Below the pieces are notes generated by a model. The model was not told the DNA's origin. It was given only the letters and a program-made list of their open reading frames with translations, and made no database searches. From Algoriphagus sp. AGSA1 (GTDB taxonomy: Bacteria; Bacteroidota; Bacteroidia; Cytophagales; Cyclobacteriaceae): a DNA stretch of 64,000 bases. The position numbers and the translations under genes were made by a program. Below are positions 42,364 to 49,825 of the stretch, piece by piece (position 1 is the first letter of the stretch; the number at the start of each line of letters is the position of its first letter). The stretch covers positions 1 through 64,000 of the forward strand of contig NZ_JAJUWR010000009.1 in NCBI RefSeq assembly GCF_021390545.1, read 5' to 3'.

Positions 42364-44130
42364 ATGAAAAAGATACAACTTATTGTTATTGGCGTATTGT
42401 TTTTTTATCAAGGAGCCATAGCACAGCTTGCTACTGATAAGGTGATTAATCTTGGCTTCGTTCCGGAGCGTGTTGATTTTTCCTGGGACGATAAGTATAT
42501 GGTGCTGGAAAATGAAAACCGATACGAGGTTTGGAATTTGGAAACCTTTTCAAAAAGCCTTGAAGGAAACTATAAGTTCAAATGGAACCAATTCATGGGC
42601 GGAAGTACGATAGCGGAGGGGAGTGGGAGTTTTCTCTTTGGAAATGAAGAAGTATTTCTAACGGTTGACTATCGAAAGGAAGATACGGCTATCAAAGTCT
42701 TTGACCTCGCAAGCGGAGATCTTCTTTGGGAAACTGATCAGCTGAATCTGGGTATTTCACTTGCTGAAAAGATCCTGAGTATCCACAGCACCTATGGGAT
42801 GGATGTAGCTGGTAGTCAGCGTATCCATCAACGACATAGTTTAGATAATGTGTATTCTGGGAATAAAGTGCTGGAAAGATTGGTGCATTATATACCTGAA
42901 CTGGGGGCGATAGCTTTCAATGGCAAGGAAGGCTTGGTTGCGGTCAGTATTGAATCGGGTGAAGTACTTTGGGTACAGCCAGAGGTAACCGGAGGCATCG
43001 GCGAAGTGCTATTGGCAGATGAAGGAGAATTGCTGTTGGCTATAAAAGTTCCGAATTCGGAAAGTGGGCTGGACTACCTCACCTCGATACCAGAGGTGCA
43101 GGCTATTGATTTGCGGTCGGGTGCCTTGGAGTGGAGCGTGGAGTATCACGGGGAATTTGTCCCGGGCTATGCTCAAATCACCGGAGAAACCCTTGTCTTG
43201 CCTTATTTGGGGTTGACTCTAATCGACTTGAAGAATGGGAAAGAAAGAGACGGGGATGTTAAGAGTAGATCCAGTTCCGTTAGGACTGCTTCCAAAGGAA
43301 TAGGTGCGCTTATGGCTATGGACAAAATGGTCAATGGTGATCAGGGAAATGACTCTGGCTCTGGAAAATATGATAGAAAAACAGTCCGTAAGTTAATTTT
43401 TGACGAGCAGGGGTTACTCTGTCATTATACCACTATGAATGCTAAAGGTCAGCTAAATTCGGGAACTGGAGATAGAGGTTTTCTGGGAATTGATTTGGAG
43501 GAAGACCAAATAGTAGTGGAAAACCCAAAAATCAGCAATGCTTCCTGGACGCCACTGCACGATGATTATGCAGATGGACTATTTTATATCAAGATGCGCG
43601 GAAATTTGAACCGCACCAAAATTGTAGCAATAGATACCCGCTCCGGAGAGGTGATTTTTGAAACAAATAATGCCAAAAATAGTGCAGACATAAGCCAAGA
43701 TTTCAATCCTTTCATGGTTCAGGATGGAAGAATTGTGGATGTGGTCTCCGCGGGTGTGTATCTGCTCGATGCATCCACAGGTGAGGAAATTGCTTATATG
43801 AAATCCAAAGATATGGGCGTGGGAAAACTGGTGCACAGTCAGTTTTATGCAGAAGGTATAATGCTATTTGGCACCAAAGGCGTAGCCATACTTGATCAAA
43901 CTGGAAAGCTCCGCCAAACGCTTGATTTGGCTAACGTGGAAGAATATGTGATAGGAGATGAGGAAGTCTGGTTGGCAAACTCAAACAGTTTTACCAAAAT
44001 CGGCAAGCGTGATTTTAGTCTCTTAGAGCAGGTAAACTTTAAACAAAAGGAGAACATTTATTTTAGCCTCAATGGCAAGGTGTTGGTCAAGCAAAATTCA
44101 AAAGGCGATGAATTGAGCATTTATTTGTAG
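42364..44130 (+). CDS. Exported PQQ-like beta-propeller protein
   Basis: The 588-residue protein has a signal peptide (MKKIQLIVIGVLFFYQGAIA) and repeated propeller strands with the usual AxDxxTGxxxW-like core: KVFDLASGDLLWETD, AVSIESGEVLWVQPE, QAIDLRSGALEWSVE, AIDTRSGEVIFETN and LLDASTGEEIAYMK. No enzymatic domain is attached, so it is likely a protein-binding scaffold. It is the last gene of the exported-protein run. A DNA repeat and an integrase relic follow. Confidence 0.88.
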   Translation: MKKIQLIVIGVLFFYQGAIAQLATDKVINLGFVPERVDFSWDDKYMVLENENRYEVWNLETFSKSLEGNYKFKWNQFMGGSTIAEGSGSFLFGNEEVFLTVDYRKEDTAIKVFDLASGDLLWETDQLNLGISLAEKILSIHSTYGMDVAGSQRIHQRHSLDNVYSGNKVLERLVHYIPELGAIAFNGKEGLVAVSIESGEVLWVQPEVTGGIGEVLLADEGELLLAIKVPNSESGLDYLTSIPEVQAIDLRSGALEWSVEYHGEFVPGYAQITGETLVLPYLGLTLIDLKNGKERDGDVKSRSSSVRTASKGIGALMAMDKMVNGDQGNDSGSGKYDRKTVRKLIFDEQGLLCHYTTMNAKGQLNSGTGDRGFLGIDLEEDQIVVENPKISNASWTPLHDDYADGLFYIKMRGNLNRTKIVAIDTRSGEVIFETNNAKNSADISQDFNPFMVQDGRIVDVVSAGVYLLDASTGEEIAYMKSKDMGVGKLVHSQFYAEGIMLFGTKGVAILDQTGKLRQTLDLANVEEYVIGDEEVWLANSNSFTKIGKRDFSLLEQVNFKQKENIYFSLNGKVLVKQNSKGDELSIYL

Positions 44131-44229
44131 GGTCTTGGTTTATGGCTTGTTTTCAGCAAGGTATTTAGCGTCATGGTGCTCAATGCGAAGATGAACTCCG
44201 AACTCCTGAGGAGGTTTTTTCAGTGCCGG

Positions 44230-44410
44230 GTGGGGATGTGATAAATTCAAACCGGGAAGACCTGGACACTGGGGCCCTCTGGAGGAGGGCCGATCGCCCT
44301 CTCTTCAAGGAGAGGGAGGGGTGAGGTAGGAAAGCCAATTACAAACTGGTATGGATATCAGGGTGGAATTACAAATCCCACCCAGTGCCACGAGCAATGT
44401 GACTACGCCA
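44230..44410. repeat. Dispersed repeat family A, second module only
   Basis: The block reads CCCTCTCTTCAAGGAGAGGG, then GGGGTGAGGTAGGAAAGCCA, AGGGTGGAATTACAAATCCC and a GTGACTACGCC end, the same order as at 48796-48915 and, more weakly, at 32935-33055. The right edge lies in the integrase relic. Confidence 0.65.
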
Positions 44411-44599
44411 AGGGGGGTCAACTTCGGTGGGCAGTTCATTGAAGTGGATAGCAAGTTTGGCTAGATGTCTGGCATAGTTGGAGAGCGTGTTTTTGCTTTT
44501 GCCTGCAACAACAACTTTTTGTTCAAACTTGGCCAGTAGTTCGACAAAACCTGCTACATTAGAACAGGCAGTCTGGATGAGGTTTTCCTTTTTTTTCAT
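44369..44599 (-). pseudogene. Tyrosine recombinase, N-terminal remnant
   Basis: The minus-strand frame encodes VELLAKFEQKVVVAGKSKNT and then LSNYARHLAKLAIHFNELPT, the SAM-like core-binding region of a site-specific integrase of a type often found with Bacteroidota transposases. After residue ~60 the sequence switches to WRSHIARGTGWDL, which is encoded by the edge of repeat family A. The catalytic domain (Arg ... HxxR ... Tyr) is missing, so it cannot recombine DNA. Confidence 0.7.
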
Positions 44600-44689
44600 G
44601 ATTAATAAGAGTTTATGAATGACCTAAAAAGTTACCTCTTTCCGGCTGCTCTTGAAACTACCGCAGGTGTAGTGCAGGAAAGCTGATTT

Positions 44690-45286
44690 ATGAGACTGAA
44701 AAATATTTTCTTAATTATATTATTTATAGGTGTTGGCGAACGTGTTATTGCATGCACTTGCTTTCCACTTGACAGTCTATCAGCAAAACAAATGATGAAT
44801 GAGGTTGACTTTGTGGTAATAGGTCATGCCATCAAAAATATCGGATTTAACCCTGAAGTGAACGAAATGTGGGATCAACGTAACCAAGGATATAATGTCC
44901 TAATTGAGATCGATTCTATCGTTAAAGGGAATCTAAAATCAAAAACCATTTTTGTAAGACAATTCGGCGGAAATTGTGACCAAATATTCAAGTTTGGTGA
45001 GCAATATCTAATAGTTGGGAATCAGCTTGAGAAATTTGTATACAGAACTCCCAAAAGAAGGAAAACTAAAAAAGGAGAAATTCCGCCAACTGATATGCCT
45101 CCCCCACCTCCTTCAGTTTATTCTAGAACCGCAATTTTCTATGATAGCAGTCATGAAGAGGTTAGTTATTGGAACGAATTAGCAAACGAACAAATAATTG
45201 TTAACACCTCAATATGTTCTTCATTTTATGTAACCAGCAAGATTGCTAGCTACTATCTGAATAACAGAAAGATGGAGTACAATTGA
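44690..45286 (+). CDS. Exported protein with TIMP/netrin-like N-terminus
   Basis: The 198-residue protein has a signal peptide (NIFLIILFIGVGERVIA) followed by CTCFPLD, and later FVRQFGGNCDQIFKFGEQYL, an arrangement like the NTR/TIMP-type domain of bacterial exported proteins (mature N-terminal Cys, later paired Cys). A proline-rich loop (PPTDMPPPPPSV) is inserted near residue 140. I would call it NTR-like with moderate confidence. Function unknown. It is flanked by dispersed repeats on both sides. Confidence 0.7.
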   Translation: MRLKNIFLIILFIGVGERVIACTCFPLDSLSAKQMMNEVDFVVIGHAIKNIGFNPEVNEMWDQRNQGYNVLIEIDSIVKGNLKSKTIFVRQFGGNCDQIFKFGEQYLIVGNQLEKFVYRTPKRRKTKKGEIPPTDMPPPPPSVYSRTAIFYDSSHEEVSYWNELANEQIIVNTSICSSFYVTSKIASYYLNNRKMEYN

Positions 45287-45287
45287 G

Positions 45288-45402
45288 TAGACGGCCTCGC
45301 CAATCCTTAGGTTAGCGAGGTGCGCCTACGCCACGGCGCACAGGTCTCACACCACCGAATCCTGATTCTCGGGACGGCAGTACGGGTCTTCACGATGAAT
45401 CG
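45288..45402. repeat. Dispersed repeat family B, copy 2
   Basis: It starts 1 bp after the NTR-like gene stop codon and shares the ordered blocks TAGACGGCCT, GCGAGGT-CGCCTACGCCACGG, GCACAGGTC and CGATGAATCG with 26362-26452. This copy has a ~25-bp insert in its middle. Confidence 0.6.
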
Positions 45403-45507
45403 CGACAAGAAGTATACGGAGGTTCATTGAATCTCTGGTTTTGATTAGTAGTACACTCATTATCCCATGACTCCCTTTCTTTTTTTATCTAGAGAATTGC
45501 ACAGAAA

Positions 45508-45871
45508 GATGCAGAAAATTCCGCTGACCAACCGAAAAACACCGCATTTCCTTCACTTTTCCTCCCATTTTCCCAAAAAAATGCCCTAGGATCGACTGTT
45601 AAGAAAATGTCCGGTGGACATTTTTAGCGAAGAGGCCAGGCAGCGGGCTGGGATGGTATCATTTTTTTCCTTTTCTTGCGTAAGCCTTTTAGTTTTTGAA
45701 AACAACCAACCTTCATCTTACTCTTTAGCCCATCTGGAGCAGAGCCAAGCGCCTCCTCTTCAAGGAGGAGGGTGGGAGGAGGTAGGTAGAACAGCCAACT
45801 TTTATCATCCTTCCGGGCTTAAATCCGGAAACCACTTAATTCTGAATCCGATAGTAAAATGATAGCAGAGC
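45508..45871. repeat. Dispersed repeat family A, copy 2
   Basis: The segment is nearly identical to 48434-48800 over about 350 bp. It contains the hairpin AAAATGTCC/GGACATTTT at 45604-45624, then AGCGAAGAGGCCAGGCAGCG, a CTCCTCTTCAAGGAGGAG hairpin and CCGGGCTTAAATCCGG. It is not inside any gene. A short open frame in it is repeated in the other copy and is not a protein gene. Confidence 0.85.
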
Positions 45872-45954
45872 CTATCGCTCCCGGTAAAGCGCTATCGGGA
45901 GTGATCAATCAGGAACGGATTGTAAAGACATTGAGAAAATAAAGATATTAACTC

Positions 45955-46470
45955 ATGAGATTTAAATTTTTTGCTGTATTAATTCCAATAATGTTGGCCT
46001 TCCATAGTTCTTTTGGGCAAAAAATCGGGATTGGATTAGCGGGAGCAACCACAGGATCCATGAATATAGAATTGTCTTATTTGGATAATACAGATAACTT
46101 CTTCAAACTGGGAATGACCTATCAATTTGCAGATACAAGGGGGAAATTAGTCTCGGAGCAATTGCCTAACCATGGGAAAACCCAAGCTGGGACTGGTGAA
46201 TATTTCATTACTGTAGATTTAGGTTATGGTAGGAGGGTAAAGGAAAAGTTTTTATTAGATGTAGAACTTTCCGCTGGTTCAGAAAATACGTATCAGAATT
46301 ACATTGATAACAGATTTAATGGGGGAGGATATCATTTGATTACCTCCAAGAAAACAATTATTGGTGCAGGAGTAAATGGCGGGTACCTTATTAGTGAAAA
46401 TTTCACTGCGTTTGCAGGCTTCAATACAATTCGAAAAGTACAGGTTGGAATAAGGTTTTTCTTGTTCTGA
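45955..46470 (+). CDS. Outer-membrane beta-barrel-like protein
   Basis: The 171-residue protein has a signal peptide (FFAVLIPIMLAFHSSFG) and strand-rich sequence with Gly and aromatic residues, ending in VGIRFFLF with a terminal Phe as expected for outer-membrane barrels. The pattern (GYLISENFTAFAGFNTI) resembles conjugative-transposon-associated or small porin-like barrels, but I cannot name it. It is isolated between two blocks of repeat or relic DNA. Confidence 0.75.
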   Translation: MRFKFFAVLIPIMLAFHSSFGQKIGIGLAGATTGSMNIELSYLDNTDNFFKLGMTYQFADTRGKLVSEQLPNHGKTQAGTGEYFITVDLGYGRRVKEKFLLDVELSAGSENTYQNYIDNRFNGGGYHLITSKKTIIGAGVNGGYLISENFTAFAGFNTIRKVQVGIRFFLF

Positions 46471-46616
46471 ATTTAGAATACATCTGATTCTTGGGTACAT
46501 AACGTAAGCGGGACAGGATTTGCTGATTGATGATCCGATTTCCGCCAACCTCCGTCCCATTTTTCACCAAAGGCAGCCTACCAAACCCCCAAAATCGTAT
46601 CTTTAGAGACTAAACT

Positions 46617-46715
46617 ATGATCGCTTTCGAAAATGAACCACAGATAGGACAGGGGATATATGCCCTTCGCGATGTGGCTACCATTCTGCATCTGCCTTAT
46701 GCTATTGCGGCATGA
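46617..46715 (+). pseudogene. DUF433-type antitoxin N-terminal relic
   Basis: A 32-codon frame reads MIAFENEPQIGQGIYALRDV and then ATILHLPYAIAA before a stop. This matches the N-terminal helix-turn-helix of DUF433/VapB-like proteins, which are normally about 200 residues in this subgroup. The sequence after it (to 46930) has no continuing frame. It lies just before the AlbA_2 regulator. Confidence 0.5.
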
Positions 46716-46932
46716 TCATCTTCACGGATGAAATCGAGCATAGTGTAAACAACTCAAGTTTCAACGGGCATAAAAAAGTTTCCATCAAAACCTGCCATCA
46801 TTTTGGGAAAAGTCATTGAGATACTCCATGCTATCCATTAATAAGTGAAGAAGCTGAAAAGGAATTTGAGCGAAAAATTGTAAGAGTTAAATCCTTACAT
46901 CATCAAATTATTATCACTGAAAGTTTCAGCCA

Positions 46933-48270
46933 ATGAGCCACCGAAACAAAGAACATCAAAATACCGAATGGAAAGAGTCTTGGCATAATGATTATTTTAA
47001 ATGGGTCTGCGGTTTTGCCAATGCACAGGGTGGTATTTTGTTTATAGGCAGAGATGATGATGGCAATGCCAAACACTTGGTAAATGCCAAAAAACTTTTG
47101 GAAGATATTCCCAATCAGGTAAGAGATCTTCTCGGATTGTTGGTAGATGTTAATCTTCGCACAGAAAGAGGAAATGACTATTTAGAGATTGTAGTAGAGC
47201 CATACCCTTTTCCTATTAGTTTGAGAGGTAAATACTATTACCGTTCAGGGAGCACATTACAAGAATTGAAAGGAGCTGCTTTGGCTAAATTTTTACTGCA
47301 ACGACAAGGTAAAAGGTGGGATGGTGTGCCTGTTCCCTATGTTACTGCGGACGACTTGAAAAATGACACCTTTGATTTTTTCCGAAAGAAAGCTGCTAAG
47401 AGCAAACGATTGGAGCCTGAAGATTTAGACGGAACAAACCAAGAGTTACTGGAAAGCCTGCAACTTTATTTGGAAGATGAAAAAATGCTCAAACAGGCAG
47501 CCGTTCTTCTCTTTCACCCTAAACCGGAGAAATACGTAACGGGTGCTTACATCAAAATAGGTTTTTTTGAGAATGAGGCTGATTTGATATTTCAGGATGA
47601 AGTGCGCGGGAATTTGTTTGAGCAAATAGAGCATACGATGAATTTGCTCTTTACCAAATACATTAGGGCTATAATTAGTTATGAGGGGATTTCTCGTGTA
47701 GAAACTTACGAATATCCGAGAGAAGCCATCAGAGAAGCGTTGCTTAATGCTGTGGCTCACAAAGATTATTCTGGTGGTATTTCCATTCAGATCAAGGTCT
47801 TCAAAGACAGGATTATGATTTGGAATGATGGTCAACTTCCGGAAAACTGGACTATAAGTAATCTACTGGGCTATCACGCATCGAGACCTTACAATCCTGA
47901 CATAGCCAACACCTTGTTTCGAAGTGGATATATTGAATCTTGGGGAAGGGGCATTTCTAAGATGACTGAAAAATGCTTGGCAGCCGGTCTGCCTAAACCT
48001 AAATACTTTTTTGAAGGATCAGATTTTTGGGTTGAGTTTAGAAAGGATATTTACCACGAAGAGTATTTGTTTAGCCTTGGCTTGAATGAGAGGCAGGTTA
48101 AGGGAGTGTTATTTACCAAAGAGAAAGGAAAAATCACGAACAGTGATTATCAAGCGTTGAATGATATTGGCAAAACAACTGCTACAGACGAATTATCAAG
48201 ATTAGTTGAACTTGGCATATTTAAATCACCAACCCTTAAAGGAAGAGGGTCTAAGTATACGCTAGAATAA
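46933..48270 (+). CDS. AlbA_2 (Schlafen-type) DNA-binding and ATP-binding regulator
   Basis: The 445-residue protein has an N-terminal AlbA_2 domain (EWKESWHNDYFKWVCGFANA then GGILFIGRDDDG), a central HATPase_c_4-like domain (REALLNAVAHKDYSGGISIQ and GISKMTEKCLAAGLP) and a C-terminal winged helix (KITNSDYQALNDIGKTTATD). Such proteins are ATP-binding transcription regulators, and relatives occur in defence islands and next to toxin loci. It is the first gene of the defence-like region and stands alone, with repeats on its right. Confidence 0.88.
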   Translation: MSHRNKEHQNTEWKESWHNDYFKWVCGFANAQGGILFIGRDDDGNAKHLVNAKKLLEDIPNQVRDLLGLLVDVNLRTERGNDYLEIVVEPYPFPISLRGKYYYRSGSTLQELKGAALAKFLLQRQGKRWDGVPVPYVTADDLKNDTFDFFRKKAAKSKRLEPEDLDGTNQELLESLQLYLEDEKMLKQAAVLLFHPKPEKYVTGAYIKIGFFENEADLIFQDEVRGNLFEQIEHTMNLLFTKYIRAIISYEGISRVETYEYPREAIREALLNAVAHKDYSGGISIQIKVFKDRIMIWNDGQLPENWTISNLLGYHASRPYNPDIANTLFRSGYIESWGRGISKMTEKCLAAGLPKPKYFFEGSDFWVEFRKDIYHEEYLFSLGLNERQVKGVLFTKEKGKITNSDYQALNDIGKTTATDELSRLVELGIFKSPTLKGRGSKYTLE

Positions 48271-48433
48271 TTGGCCATTAATTGGCCGAATTGGCCGGGG
48301 AGTGAGACAATTTGATTGGAACAACCCATATAAGGGAAAAATGGCAAAGGCGCCAAGCCAATCGCTCACATCACAGATCTGGAAAAGGATCATATGACTC
48401 ACTTTCTGTTTTTATCTGCAAAATGGCACAGGG

Positions 48434-48915
48434 CGATGCAGATAATTCCGCTGACCAACCGAAAAACACCGCATTTCCTTCACTTTTCCTCCCATTTTCC
48501 CAAAAAAATACCCTAGGATCGACTGTTAAGAAAATGTCCGGTGGACATTTTTAGCGAAGAGGCCAGGCAGCGGGCTGGGATGGTATCATTTTTTTCCTTT
48601 TCTTGCGTAAGCCTTTTAGTTTTTGAAAACAACCAACCTTCATCTTACTCTTTAGCCCATCTGGAGCAGAGCCAAGCGCCTCCTCTTCAAGGAGGAGGGT
48701 GGGAGGAGGTAGGTAGAACAGCCAACTTTTATAGCATCCTTCTGGGCTTAAATCCGGAACCCACTTTATTCTGATCAGATAGTAAAATAATAGCAGAGCC
48801 AAGCGCCTCCTCTTTAAGGAGAGGGAGGGGTGAGGTAAGAAAGCAAATTGTCAATGATATTAGGGTGGAATTACAAATCCAATCCAGTCACCACTAGCAA
48901 TATGATTACGCCGAG
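48434..48915. repeat. Dispersed repeat family A, copy 3 (both modules)
   Basis: Module 1 (48434-48800) is almost identical to the copy at 45508, including the hairpin at 48531-48551. Module 2 (48796-48915) has CTCCTCTTTAAGGAGAGGGA, GGTGAGGTAAGAAAGC and AGGGTGGAATTACAAATCC, as at 44230. It fills the space between the AlbA_2 regulator and the HEPN gene. Just before it, at 48271-48297, TTGGCC is repeated three times. Confidence 0.85.
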
Positions 48916-48982
48916 ATTGGGATATTTAAATGCAGATATTAATTAAACAACTTTTAAACCTCCACTCTTAAAAAAATAGAAT

Positions 48983-49819
48983 ATGGGAAAGGCCAAAGAA
49001 TGGATGATGGAAATGCAAGAGCAAGCAGGTGATCGTCATCTTGCTAAACTTCTTGGAATTTCATATGACGATTTAATGGAATTAGAGTGGCAGATTAGCA
49101 CAGATGAAAGTAATGAAGGACTTGTTTATTGTTATATAGTAGAATTCTCTGATGATTCTCCATCCAAAATATTAAGTAAGATCGATCGACTAGACGACGA
49201 CAATAAAGTGTTTCTGGCTCCATGGGAAATGGAGGCTGAATATGACTATATTAATGATCAATTTGATGCAATAACTGAGAGTCGAAATACCTACAAAACC
49301 TTTCTTTCCGAAATAGATCAACTTTTAAACCTTAGTCAACTCCAAAATGAAGGAGATGAGTTGAAGAAAATACTTAACAGACAAATTTTCATTGGTCTTA
49401 TCGGTTGTATGGAAACCTTTCTTTCTGATGTATTTCTAAAGCTTGTATTTGATAACAAAATGTATTTCCGGTCATTTGTAAAGAATCACCCAGAGTTTAA
49501 AATTAGGAAATTCGAATTAAGAGAGGTCTTTGATCAGCTAGAACAGCTAGAATTGAATGTTAAAAAAGTTATTCTTGACACGATATTTCATAACCTCCCA
49601 TCAGTCAGGAGTATGTATATAGCGACCTTTGAAATTGATTTTCCCAGCATTGGAACTATGCAAAAACACGTACTGAAACGCCATGATTTAGTGCACCGGA
49701 ATGGAAAGACCAAGGACGGCTGTGAACTCATTATCGAGGACTCTAATTTAACAAAGCTGATTGAGGATCTTAAAAATTTTATTAAACCAATTGCCAAAGA
49801 GCTAGAAATTGAAGTTTAA
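48983..49819 (+). CDS. HEPN-like putative ribonuclease, partner of the PIN gene
   Basis: The 278-residue protein has an N-terminal segment (about 1-85) of mixed sequence and a helical C-terminal part that ends with the HEPN signature Arg233-x4-His238 in KRHDLVHRNGKTKDG. The helix before it (RQIFIGLIGCMETFLSDVFL) also fits the HEPN fold. HEPN proteins usually cut RNA. It starts just after repeat family A and is followed after 6 bp by the PIN-domain gene, so the two form an operon. No known system combines exactly these two as far as I can tell. Confidence 0.8.
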   Translation: MGKAKEWMMEMQEQAGDRHLAKLLGISYDDLMELEWQISTDESNEGLVYCYIVEFSDDSPSKILSKIDRLDDDNKVFLAPWEMEAEYDYINDQFDAITESRNTYKTFLSEIDQLLNLSQLQNEGDELKKILNRQIFIGLIGCMETFLSDVFLKLVFDNKMYFRSFVKNHPEFKIRKFELREVFDQLEQLELNVKKVILDTIFHNLPSVRSMYIATFEIDFPSIGTMQKHVLKRHDLVHRNGKTKDGCELIIEDSNLTKLIEDLKNFIKPIAKELEIEV

Positions 49820-49825
49820 AAAAAG

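Noticed and set aside
45614..45862. Open frame MDIFSEEARQRAGMVSFFS, repeated at 48541-48774 and in part at 32720-32929
   Set aside because: The frame is repeated because the DNA repeat is; the stem and hairpin blocks, not codons, are kept between copies, and the divergent copy breaks the frame.
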